From Chaetoderma sp. LZ-2023a (taxonomy: Eukaryota; Mollusca; Caudofoveata; Chaetodermatida; Chaetodermatidae), in NCBI GenBank assembly GCA_034401795.1, contig CM067366.1, positions 82,986,116 to 83,050,115 on the forward strand: a stretch of DNA of 64,000 nucleotides, written 5' to 3'. Positions 50,711 to 63,206 of the stretch are shown here, one piece after another. How positions within the stretch are numbered: the stretch's first letter is position 1; each line of letters begins with the position of its first letter. Below the pieces are notes generated by a model that searched no databases, had not been told where the DNA came from, and saw only the letters and a program-made list of their open reading frames with translations. Position numbers and translations under genes: made by a program.

Positions 50711-51254
50711 GGACATCTGAAGTGGAAAGACAACGAGGACAGTAGGCAGTCTACTGACGATACCGTGCCATTAACTCAAGGCCACCCACCCGACACTGAG
50801 CAAGACCGTTCCTTGTAAGAGGGGAAGTCTATTATTATGACTTTGAGAATAATCGGTTTTATGCTAAAATGAAGTTATATAAAAGCATACAAGACACCCA
50901 TGACAAAAACATATGCAGAAAATTTCTTAAAAGAAGGCCTATTTCTCGGGAAAAGGCATGGGCAGTATTAGCTATGGGCTAGGAAAGGTTGCTTATATTT
51001 TGGGTCAGTCCGTCCATTTTTTCATCCATCTCTCTCCAGACCAAACACATTAACAGAGCGAGGAACAGAAAATATTAAGAGCAGCCAGAGACAAGAGAAA
51101 TGCACTACTGCATCAACAAAGAGTAACAGATTAAATCTGGGTCATTGGGTATCGACAACTTGTAAAGATAAAGAAATCAGCAGAACCTGCAACCCAGTCA
51201 GTAGAAAATCGGTGCAAGAAGCAGTACCTGATACCCATTCAAACATATTGAATA

Positions 51255-51490
51255 ACACCGTGAAGAATGTTTTAAACCTAAAATGTGTGTACACAAATCT
51301 TGATACCTTGTTAAACAAGCTTGGATAGCTTATAATACGCATCAAAGATACACCCCCAGATATCATTGGCGTCACTGAGCCAAAACCTAAAAAATCTTCG
51401 ACTAAACTGTAGACCTTCAAACTAAATGTCAGTGGATATGATTGTTGTACAGCATTGCTACCGCAGGTCGCGGCGCATCTATTTACACTA
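51255..51490 (+). pseudogene. LINE endonuclease N-terminal fragment
   Basis: LKCVYTNLDTLLNKLG then IRIKDTPPDIIGVTEPKPKK and, after a stop, NVSGYDCCT and GRGASIYT. This is the N-terminal pattern of APE-type endonucleases in CR1-like elements (L--YTNA-SL-NK--EL, P-II-VTEVKPK). It is cut off where the MITE at 51492 begins. Confidence 0.65.
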
Positions 51491-51491
51491 A

Positions 51492-51861
51492 AGGCCCATT
51501 CGCACCGCATGCGTGCGACGCATGGGACACGGGCGACTTTTTTTTATAAACATGTTCAAATCAGTAGGATTATTTACACTGCACCCGAGCGACGCCTGCT
51601 ACACCAGTGTCTCCGCGTGCAACATTTTTGTTGCTAAAATTATTTAACATCGCGGGTGTCGTAGTTACGCTCTCTACCTAGCCACTTAGAAATAATTGTG
51701 TGACCTTTTACCGTATATATTCCACCTTGATAATGTTGTCAAAATTACAATATGTTGGATCGTGTATGCGCTTGATCTGAATGCTATTTTGTTATGTCGG
51801 ATGCATCTAGATGCATTTGTCATTTCGCACGTGCCACACATGCTGCGGCCTGAATGGGCCA
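51492..51861. mobile_element. MITE with GGCCCATTC terminal inverted repeats
   Basis: GGCCCATTC at the left and GAATGGGCC at the right, followed inward by GC-CCGCATGC-like sequence on both sides. It inserted into the LINE endonuclease fragment. The length of about 370 bp suits a PIF/Harbinger-type MITE, but no clear 3-bp TWA duplication was found. Confidence 0.6.
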
Positions 51862-52148
51862 TAGGCGTCATTAAAAGCATCAGAGCATCATTTTTATCTC
51901 GCCTTTCAGGAAGTGAAAAAGAGCTTTTGGGAGACGGGGTGGGGGTGGAAATGTTGGCGTCGGCGTTGGCGTCCGCTCTGGGTAAGCTTTCTATAAAATG
52001 ACAACGGGTTGTCCAATTAAAAAAATCTTTCATAGATGCGTTCCATACGATGCTTAGGACTAGTCTGCATCACAATTATACCGATTTGTGAAAACTTTCC
52101 AGGTTAAGTTTTTTGCTGTGTTTTAACATTGCAAATTTGTTCTATAAA
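51862..52148. other. Spacer without recognised content
   Basis: Contains a short GT-rich patch (51935-51985). No gene. Confidence 0.4.
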
Positions 52149-53531
52149 CATGCGCACTGAATACGTGGCACCGCTAACATCTCCCTCTGCGAGAGGTTGT
52201 GACCCCACAACCTCCGCATGTCGCAAACTTCCTTTCCTTGGTAAAACGGCAGTGGTTGGTTGTAGCACCTCCACTGAAACAGCGTTTATACAAGCACCAC
52301 GACCCGCCGCCAAAGCGCTTAATACCCGGTGCCCCTTGGTGGTATGAAACTCACAGGTCCTAACAGCATCACCCACCGCATCTAGCAGCAATAACAGCGA
52401 CACGGACAGCAGTCAGCCTTCAGCAACATGGATCCACAAGAAGAAGCATTATCCGAAGAGTGGAAAACCACAGTGCGCCGCTGCTTCTTTTGCGCATCCA
52501 CTAAACATCCTATGATGCGTTGTCAGAAGTGACTAACACAGCTGGCCCTTATCCGCGACCGCACCAGTCATGTCCAGACTGCTGTCTATACCAATTCACG
52601 ATACAGCACACCAGCATCAACAACACCGCCATTGCTACCCCCCAGCTCCGTAATCGCCTAAGCAATCACAGCAGCGGCGACGAGTTCGTTTCTTCCTCAC
52701 TCAGCCACCAATTGCATTCATGGAAGCTATTAAAAAGAAAACGGACTACATACAGGATGATACTGCATTAAAATAAATCCATCAGGCAGTATCATTGGAA
52801 AGTCCTCCACAAGCACACCGCAAAGTAATATACAAGTGTATAGATGCCCTGCTCGGTGCTGTCTTCCTCAGTGCCAGCGAAGCCGTCATACATTGCAGAC
52901 AACAGGAATTAGACATACACGGCCGCCGCATACCCCTTGGACCGGAATCATCACTGTACGACACGTGTGCAGTGATTTTGGCATCTACGGCCACAGTTGG
53001 GCTGTGACAAGAGGAAATATTATGGGTCACTGCACCACAGTTAGGAAGCAACACACACACAACCGTGCTGTAACGCGACCCCGATTACATGATCACCTCA
53101 CAATGCGCAAGTCCCTGGATGAACGTGAACACCACCACCAAGGATCATATACCATTTAGGGTATTCAATGGCACAGCGGACCCGATAACACTAGTACCAG
53201 GAGCTCGTTGTGGCCATCTGGTGGATGTGATATTATTGGGGACACCCCTACCGCACCTACACCAACAACAACTTCTGGGGATGATTTACCCGAACACCTG
53301 CATGACATTTATTTGCGCGCTACAGTTGGTTTAACTCAATCTCACAAACGTGACGTACGACATATATTACATAAGTATCATGAAAGTTTTTTGGCTGGAG
53401 ACATGGATCTGGGAGAAACTCACCTCGTGTGAAAGACTACATTGACACTGGAAATAGTCGACCCGTTCGGCAACCGGTACGACGTCTTCACATTCACAAG
53501 GATGTGGAAGCACATCAACAAGTGAATGACA
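52149..53531 (+). mobile_element. Ty3/gypsy retrotransposon fragment, plus orientation
   Basis: Covers the gag-to-protease linker and the beginning of the reverse transcriptase. LPEHLHDIYLRATVGLTQSH near 53285, a KRDVRHILHKY block and a DLGETHLV block near 53405 fit the N-terminal lead of a gypsy reverse transcriptase. The protease catalytic region present in the facing copy is deleted near 52855. It ends abruptly where the minus-oriented copy begins. Confidence 0.8.
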
Positions 53532-53550
53532 GGGGGTGTCTCCAGTGATA

Positions 53551-54188
53551 TCACATCCACACTAGTGTTATTGGGTCCGCTGTGCCATTGAATACCCTAA
53601 ATGGTATATGATCCTTGTTGGTGGTGTCCACGATCTTCCCGAGACTTGCCCATTCCGCTTGTCCCGGCTCAACTGTGGCCGTAGATGCCAAAATCACTGC
53701 ACAAGTGTCGTACAGTGATGATTCCTGTCCAAGGGGTATGCGGCGGCCATGTATGTCTAATTCCTGTTGTCTGCAATGTATGACGGCTTCGCTGGCACTG
53801 AGGAAGTCAAAACTGAGCACGGCATCATTTTGAATAGAGGCAATTACAACTCGCTTTATGAATTGCAGTTCCTCTATCTGTATGACGAGGTTTACCGTAC
53901 CAGCCACAGGAACATCGGCTCCGGTAGCTGTTTGTAAAATATGTTTGTGGGCCTAAGGGGTGGCTCTTTATGAGGTTGGATGCTCTCATACAAGCGCTTG
54001 TTAAAAACGGTGATGGAAGCTCCAGTGTCTACGGTGGCACTGGTCGAAACGCCACTAAACAGGCAAGCACACTTGTATATTACTTTGCGGTGTGCTTGTG
54101 GAGGAGTTTCCAATGATACTGCCTGATGGATTTCTTTTAATGCAGTATCATCCTGTATGTAGTCCGTTTTCTTTTTGATAGCTTCCAT
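53551..54188 (-). pseudogene. Gypsy aspartic protease region
   Basis: Carries the catalytic DTGA triad (VDTGASITVF) with D at about 54029, in a frame of about 98 codons. A frameshift near 53900 separates it from the following stretch (RVVIASIQNDAVLSFDFL, then GRRIPLG). This is the only copy of the catalytic site in the window. Confidence 0.75.
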
Positions 54189-54869
54189 GAGTGCAATTGG
54201 TGGCTGAGTGAGGATGAAACGAACTCGTCGCCGCTGCTGTGATTGCTTAGGCGATTACGGAGCTGGGGGTAGCAATGGCAATGTATCATGGGATGTTTAG
54301 TGGATGCGCAAAAGAAACAGTGGCGCACTGTGGTTTGCCACTCTTCAGATGATGTTTCTTCTTTCGGATCCATGATGCTGAAGGTTGACTGCTGTCCGTG
54401 TCACTGTTACTGCTGCAAGATGCGGTGGGTGATGCTGTTAGGACCTGTGAGTTGCATACCACCAAGGGGCACAGGGTATTAAGTGCTTTGGCGGCGGGTC
54501 GGGTGTGCTTGTATAAACGCTGTTTCAGTGGAGGTGCTACAACCAACCACTGCAATTTTACCCAGGAAGGAAGGTTTGTGAGATGCGGAGGCTGCGGGGT
54601 CACAACCTCTCACAGAGGGAGATGTTGGCGGTGCCATGTATTAAGTGCACATGGTTGGCACCAACTTATGTGAAGCCGGGTGTGTGTGGTTGTGTACTGT
54701 CGTGTAAGTAGTATTTTGAGTTGTAGTGTTAGCCACCTGACGTTGTTGTCTGGAGGCCGTCGTTGAGCTGGGTTGTGAGAGTGGGCACCGAAGTGACTCT
54801 ATAATTGGTACCCATTCTAGTTTAACGAGGAATCAGGTTGCTGTGTACGTCGGTCAGCTTTTGGAGTTG

Positions 54870-56896
54870 TAGATGGGGGCCGATTTGGGCATCGTTCCTT
54901 CCAGTGGCCCGGCTAACCACATCCATAACATGTCTTTGCCGGCTGTGTGGGTGTGCTCCCGTACTTGAAGCCGGTCATCTAGTTGACTGTGTGGCGACGG
55001 TGGTGCTGAGCGTGGTGACTAAATTAGTGAGTGCTGAGATCTGTTTGGTTATCTCTTCCAACCTATCATGCATGTTTTGTCTATTGTTGTTGTTGTGCTG
55101 GTTTCCACATCCGGGGGCATTGTTGTCGCCTCTCCAATGGGGCTTGGCACACCTCTTCCTCTAAGTGCGTGATTGTGACTGGTTTGGTGTTCATATTGTG
55201 TGGTGTGCGGGTCTGTTGCTGATGTGGATGTAGGTGCAGATGTGGTGTCAGCGGCGATTAGGAGGTGTGCATCGTTTACCTCATTAATTGGATGCAATTG
55301 GCGGCGATTTACTTTTTCCCGCTCCACGAAATTCTCAATTCTGACAGCAGTTGCGGTTAATGATTGTAAATTATTATGTTCTATACGAAACAGTTTTTCT
55401 TTGAGGGCGGGCTTACCGCTCAATGCATCGATGAAGGTGTCGACATGAAGATGCGTAACTCTCTCGCGATTGGTGCTGGGGTATGTGTGTGTAACAAGTC
55501 GCAGATACAACTTGCTAACTCCGGCAAGGTCTCCCCATCTCGTCTACATAATTTTTTAAGCTGAAGATGACTTGTTTGCCCAAGGGCGGTGTCTCCGAAT
55601 CTTTCCAACATCGCGTTTTCCAGTTCCATGTATGTTGGTGTGGAGTCTGACCTCAAATCTGCCAGTACTTGTAATGTTTTGCCTGACACCTTTGCAGCCA
55701 GATACTCTCCCATTTGTTGATCCATCAATCGGTTTGTGTGGCTAATAATCTCGAACTGGCACTTGTAATTGGCCCAGCCACTCTCATCACTGAATTCCGG
55801 AGGGAGAATGACTCGGCCATGTCCATGATATGGTAATATAGGTGCGAATCCATGTGGTGGTGCTAGGGAGAATGGTGTGAATGCGGATGCTGGTCTGCGT
55901 ATTCGTGGTGGTGTCAGTGGTTGTTTCCGCTGCTGGTCTCCCGGATACCGCATACGCGAAGGTGATTCCCGACGATGATGTTGTGTGTGATACATGGGTT
56001 CCGCCGAATACCGCCCTGATGCAGGTCTATAGACAGGTGTTGATCTAATAGTCTGGTGGAGGCATTCTGTGTATGTGATGCGGAAGTTCCATAGGTTGCT
56101 GTGACAGGCGTTCTTCATATGGAGGTGGTCCAGGAGATTGACGTGGGTGGTGCACGCGGTGTGAAGATGTGTTCCTTCTGGTATAATATTGAAATGGATG
56201 TTCCGCATCCCCCGGTACATATCATGGTGCAGATGGATACTACGGCGACGACGTTCTGATAGGAGTAGATGCGGGACATGGTGCATGAGGGGCAGGCCAT
56301 TTGTCACCTGATGATATGGGTGAATGTAATTGTTGTGAAGAATTGGTGTGCCCCCATAGGCGTCTTTGGCATGGTCGACCGCGATCTGGCACAGGTTTTC
56401 GGTGCCTATCGCAGATATCTGACAATGTGATGTATTGAGTACCCACATGCGAGGCATCGCGGAAGGTTCCCTCGCTGATCGGTGAATACTCACGTTGATT
56501 CGGTGCTGGTAGTTCCACATCGGGGAAATTTCTGGCATAGTCGCTGAACATGCATGCAGTTCTCCCGTCATATGATGCTACTTCCATATCTAAGGAGGAC
56601 TGAAACGCATGTGTGTTGAGGGTAGGCGTGGGCTCGCTTCTCACTTGGGCCCCAAATCGGGCACAACTTTTAGCTCGCGGGGGTACACGCTGGCCCGTCC
56701 TGCTGCTCCGATCTGTTGCACCACATGTACAGGATGCGTGGGAGGGCTGGTTAGCTGTGGGTCTCGGAGTTACGGATCCCGTATCATGACTTCGAAAAGT
56801 ACAAAGGCCGACTTCTAGAGCCGGTGGAACGATAACGTTCCAGTGGGGCTGTGCGACCATTGCCACCGAGATTGAACCTATTTGTGTCACTGGCAT
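54870..56896 (-). pseudogene. Gypsy gag, frameshifted, with a broken zinc knuckle
   Basis: Gag coats the element RNA and assembles its particle. The recognisable capsid part lies near 55150-55800 (PPEFSDESGWANYKCQFEII, LAAKVSGKTLQVLADL, LERFGDTALGQ, KKLCRRDGETLPELA). The frame changes near 55500 and elsewhere, and the N-terminal region is spread over three frames. A CCHC knuckle (C-x2-C-x4-H-x4-C) is visible near 54880-54925 but contains a stop codon after its second cysteine. Confidence 0.75.
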
Positions 56897-56899
56897 GAT

Positions 56900-58478
56900 G
56901 GTCCATAACTCAATTTAGGAGCTTAGACATGATAATTAAAAATAAACTATACACACAATGGTACTCGTTTGTTAGCACGAGAGAGAAAATATACAGTACA
57001 TAGACCTAAGTTGGTGTCTTGTTAACGGGGATTTGTCAGAGATACGTCACCGATCCTTATACATCCGTGAGGTATCCCTGCAAGGGAGCGTCCTAATGAG
57101 GCCACATATAGTTTAATATAAACCATTCTACCCCTGACAAAAATATTATTGCTGTGAGAGGAAAGTGCCTCGCACGGGCCTCCGTCACAGGAAAATGCCT
57201 TCAATGCCGAAGCAGAGGAAGAGAGCTGGCAAAAGGGGTCACTCTCTTGTTCAAACCTCTGCTAAGTGTAGTGTGAGTCAACCTACTGAAATTATAATTA
57301 ATGTGATGCATGCTGTATTACGTGAAGATGGGGTGGATGATTTCCGTAAAATTCAACACCGTTATCTTAGGTAAGTCCAAGATACTGTATTTGTACTTGC
57401 CGCTTTTATTTATATGGTCCTTCTGCTAAATCCTAAACTACCAGTTGGTTGTTAGATTTATATCCAAGCTTTGGCCGCAAGTGGCAGGAATTTCTACCTG
57501 TCCTTGATACCTGAGCCTGACTGGTGAAGATGCTCGGTTTCCGTAAGGGCACCCTCCGGAGCAGAAAGGCAGTGAGCAGACATGTTACGGAGTGACAGCT
57601 TCAGATTCACATAACGATCCAGCTACATATCACACCGCAACCACATACAACATCACTAGGACAAGTCAATATTAGACAAGCAATTTGTAAAGCGCATGAA
57701 AATTTATGGCGGGGAGTGAGAGGCAGATATCCATCTCTAGTGAACTTCCCATGAGGGCGTGGTTGGTTCCAAGACCACACCCAATCACTGTACGGAGTTA
57801 GATGGAGATCTGCGTCCTATCCATCACCCGGTGTGTTGGGGGCTGACCATATGAGATCCAGCTCCGGGGACTAAAGCTGGTCTGTCGTTAAGGTTAAGTT
57901 TCAGGATGCCCAGAGACGCACTGCTGGCTGGTTAAAATAAATATATTTTCACAGAGCTTCCTACTTTTGTGGGGTTATCTATGCTAACTGGTATCCGAAG
58001 ATACAGAGGACATTTTGGTCTTCACCACTTGGAAACCCCAATAGTTTCCCAAATCGGATCATGCCAACATGGTGATGGGAGTTCCAGACAATTAATAAGC
58101 CTTGCGGCTGGAAGAGCATAGAAAGAGACAATCTCTCAATATAATATGAGGCCCTAAGGTAACTGGCCAATTTTACACAATCTAGCCGGTGTGCGGTGTT
58201 ACATATCTGCTACATCCAGAAAAGAGGCTTAAACAAATGACTCCTAAGGAGTGGTTGTCCCTAACTACTTTTAAACCTATTCTTTCGAGCTAGAATGACC
58301 AGGTTTAGTCGATCACATGTCAGGTTCGTGCAAGGAGAACATGAACAGTGACCTCAGTGTAAAATTGATGCTGGGGGAAAAGTGATGCAGATTTATTGTT
58401 GCTGTATACTATAGCCTAGCGTATTGTGGTCCTAGTATTTTATATCAAATAAACAAAACAAGTAACTAGGATGGCTGC
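56900..58478. other. Spacer, possibly containing a gypsy LTR at its start
   Basis: No LTR pair can be defined because only one end of the element is present. Open frames at 57165-57374 (+) and 57979-58170 (-) are unmatched. No repeat was seen in 57400-58400. Confidence 0.4.

Positions 58479-60223
<1,745 letters not shown>

Positions 60224-60297
<74 letters not shown>
60224..60297. repeat. (TA)n microsatellite, right of Tc1 element
   Basis: About 74 bases of alternating T and A starting directly at the right terminal repeat. Confidence 0.95.
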
Positions 60298-60299
<2 letters not shown>

Positions 60300-60300
<1 letters not shown>

Positions 60301-61300
60301 ATCATCACGGTATTGACAATAAATCAGGTGATAGGACCTTGCGGTGCTTGTTAGTCATAAGTACAAAAAAATAAGGATAATATTTACATTAAAGATATAA
60401 ATTATAAAATGTGGTCTCAAACGACCAGTAGAGTACTATTAGTCACCAGTACCTGTAAAGAAATGAAGAAATACAATAATACAAAAATATAGTACGAAAA
60501 AAGTTCATAAGTCGCCGTGGATGATGCGTTACGGATGAGGAACGCGAAATGGCACGATTCTGAAGTTGCTGGGAAATCTCCGCAGGCGAAATGTTGATGC
60601 AGCTCACTCTCAAGGACGGTGAAAACGAATGATTATAGTTGCGGATGTCCACTAGATAGTCAGAATAGCTTATACAAATAATTTAAGCAGAATGTTGGAA
60701 AGTTCCGTACTGTATCGGAAGTTTGAAAGTTGCCCATAACATAGAGGGCTACAGTAGAAAGTTGTAATTATACAATGCATGTACCTTCCTGGGTATACCA
60801 TACATGGTACACTGCATAGCTCTTGCGGCATACCAGGCAGAGTCCCACCAGACTGCGGCCTAAAAGTTAATTAACGGAAGTTTGATCACCACTTTTCAGC
60901 ATGGTTCGGCAGATCTGATGAGTTGTCCACCAAGATTCACAACTCGTTCTACATACTGGAGAAGTTGCATCGGGGCCGCGAGGCCCATCCGCAGGAAGGC
61001 TCCTCTAAAGTGTTGGAAGTGACGGACTCTTCTATTCAATTAGTTTCCCCCGGAGGGCTTACAAAAACTAGATGTGGATGTTCAATTGCGGACCAGAGAC
61101 TAAGAACAGAAATCAAAAAGGCACCGCTGCGGTTATAGCTGTCAGTAAGCAGTTGCCCACGTCTTGCACTGCTCTGGCCACACAACCTGCCACTTGTTCT
61201 CTCTCGATGAAGTGTGGTCTCGATTCTTGGTTTTGTGCACCTTTTATACTACTCGTGACGTCATAGGCAGGACGCCCAGCCAATCAGCGGGCGATCTGTA
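60300..61300. other. Spacer before the Polinton relic
   Basis: No supported gene. Two CCAATCAGCG words (61278 and 61302) and TGACGTCA (61257-61264) cluster just downstream of the integrase frame's end, which is reminiscent of a promoter. The relic's terminal repeat was not found. Confidence 0.4.
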
Positions 61301-61305
61301 GCCAA

Positions 61306-62076
61306 TCAGCGTGCAGATATGAAGGGTGAGGATGCTATCACCACCTCTACCGGCTTCTTCCCGATTAGCCTAGTAACCTCGGCATTGGATCTCTCCACCA
61401 CAGCAGGCAGCCCTCTCACCCATCCTCTAGAACGTTCACTCGGCGTGGCCATTTCCTGGGCATATTGGTGTGGGAACAGTCTCTCTGCCAGTGTCCGATT
61501 CCACAGCTCAACGATAGCCTGGGCATGGTGATGCCCTACCTCGCCTCGCCTAACTGCCACACTGTGTTTCTGCATGAGGGCTGCAGTCTCCCCTCTGAAC
61601 TCCTTACTCTCATCCACCTGCAACAATTCTGGCCACTGGAGGGGATTTTCCGAAGCCTCGTAGACACCGTGGAATGCCGGGGCCACCTGGCCAGCTGACT
61701 TGTCTGTGAGCGGTACTGCCACCTTGTACCTGCTGGCGACATCGACGATGGTGAGGGCATACTTGTAGGTCTTACGACCAACCGAGTCATGTGGAAGGAA
61801 TAGAACATTTGCCTGGTGAAATCTGTTCGGGACAGTTTCCTCGAAATGGGCATGCCTGATGCGACGTGGACGAGGTCTGTATATCTGCCACATTGTCTGG
61901 TGGCTGAGCCACTGGCTAACTGTCTCCAATGTGAAGTTGTGCCCCTTGCGACGTGCAGCCTCGAGTAGTTGAGCGGGCTCACAGTAATATCCATCAGGCT
62001 GATAGTAGAGTTCATCAAGAAAGACGGTTGATAAACTCGCAGATTTCATCACTGACGTCCACTCCCGTCCTGTCAC
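61306..62076 (-). CDS. Polinton/Maverick integrase (rve type), first catalytic residue altered
   Basis: The enzyme joins element ends to host DNA. The frame is open for 256 codons. The core domain runs from about residue 85: ANVLFLPHDSVGRKTYKYAL, IVDVASRYKVAVPLTDKSA, LLQVDESKEFRGE and AIVELWNRTLAERLF. D155 and E190 form the second and third catalytic positions with 34 residues between; position 90, where the first Asp is expected (QAD-VLFLP in relatives as I remember them), is Asn, so this copy should be inactive. NAEVTRLIGKKP closes the domain. The N-terminal 80 residues show no clear zinc-binding site. Neighbouring frames support a Polinton context. Confidence 0.8.
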   Translation of the reverse strand: MTGREWTSVMKSASLSTVFLDELYYQPDGYYCEPAQLLEAARRKGHNFTLETVSQWLSHQTMWQIYRPRPRRIRHAHFEETVPNRFHQANVLFLPHDSVGRKTYKYALTIVDVASRYKVAVPLTDKSAGQVAPAFHGVYEASENPLQWPELLQVDESKEFRGETAALMQKHSVAVRRGEVGHHHAQAIVELWNRTLAERLFPHQYAQEMATPSERSRGWVRGLPAVVERSNAEVTRLIGKKPVEVVIASSPFISAR

Positions 62077-62254
62077 GCATGGCCTGGGTGAACTCTAAAC
62101 AGACGCCCGTCATTCATTCGACCATCACTGAAGACCTCCTCAAACACCTCCGTACACTGGCATCAAATCTCTGCTGGATCCTCACTGAATGGTAGTTTAT
62201 CGATCAACCCTTGGAAGTTAAGGGACTTGATCAAGTCATACACAGACGCCATCC

Positions 62255-62745
62255 TTATATAGCATGGCTTAAATGTTCGGCGGCCCAGATGGCCACGAGT
62301 GCTATGGCAACGTACGGTAGCCAATGGCCTGCGACTCCGAAGAACATACCTACACCTGAGGCGATGGCTTCAGAAATCTTCTCCACCCCATGGAGAGCAT
62401 TGTTGGCGATCTTGCGCGCCGTCTCGCCAGCCTTCATTGTGAACAGAGCGATCAGAGCCCCAACTGCTGCCAGCGGACCGATAGAACCTTTTACATAAGT
62501 GCGATAGATTCATTTCACTCTGTGTACTAGCTTGCGGGATTCAGATGCAGTCTCCTCTACATCATCATACTCACCCACAGTCTCCGCTACATCGTAGTCG
62601 TCTGCATCATAATCCTCCTCCTCATCATAGTCCTCCTCATAGTCCTCATCATCTATATCCTCGACTGGATCAGCCTCTGGTTCATACATAAACTCTGGGT
62701 ATCCATCGCTGGGGCAGTTATATAGTAGCTTTAAACTGTAGTCTA
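62255..62745 (-). pseudogene. Acidic membrane protein of the Polinton relic, one stop
   Basis: From about 62745 downward the minus strand reads a strongly acidic region (DPVEDIDDEDYEEDYDEEED), a basic turn, a stop near 62510, then IGPLAAVGALIALFTM, an amphipathic part (KIANNALHGVEKISEAI), and a hydrophobic close (WLPYVAIALVAIWAAE). The composition suggests a virion or membrane-associated protein. I cannot name it. Confidence 0.5.
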
Positions 62746-62749
62746 TAGC

Positions 62750-63130
62750 ATGGCCTCCGCAATCTTGAATGCGGGCGTGTTTGCCTTAGCGAACTGGGGA
62801 CTCAGCTTCGCTGACAAGAAGGCGGCAGAGGTCGCGCGTGAGCATCATAGCCAGGCGATGGAGAAGCTGTCTAAGGAGAAGTTTGAGTACAGCAAATCAC
62901 TCGAGCATATACGCCAGAGTGAGGCACACTGACGACAACTCCAAGCTCAGGCCAACAAGAGCCTCAAAGAGGCAGATGAGAGTCTCGATGAGTACTACAA
63001 GGCTGTAAAGATATCTGAGCCAACGCTCGACTATTAAGCATCGACAGGTCAGAAGACAGCAGAGCTTATAGTAGTGGTGGCAGCTGCAGTGGTGACGACA
63101 GGAGTCGTGCTCTACGCACGCTCAAGCTGA
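62750..63130 (+). pseudogene. Coiled-coil protein with C-terminal membrane segment, two stops
   Basis: Starts MASAILNAGVFALANWGLSF, followed by a long charged helical part (KKAAEVAREHHSQAMEKLSK onward). It continues in the same frame past stops near 62930 and 63034 to a hydrophobic end (LIVVVAAAVVTTGVVLYA). It lies head to head with the acidic protein. I have a memory of similar proteins in animal Polintons but cannot assign a role. Confidence 0.45.
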
Positions 63131-63206
63131 ACACCTGATGTGTTCGACACGCATACCGTAGCATAGCCAAAGTAAAGTACCGTCACACCTAATGAGCGAG
63201 TCCCAG

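Larger units (their letters stand above)
53533..56900 (-). mobile_element. Ty3/gypsy retrotransposon fragment, minus orientation
   Basis: Read from 56900 downward: gag, zinc knuckle, linker, protease and the sequence leading to the reverse transcriptase, stopping at 53533 against the plus copy. LTRs were not identified; 56900-57200 upstream of gag is the likely place for one. Polymerase, RNase H and integrase are absent. Confidence 0.82.

Noticed and set aside
56900-57200. A gypsy LTR
   Set aside because: Only one element end is present, so no LTR pair or primer-binding site could be confirmed.
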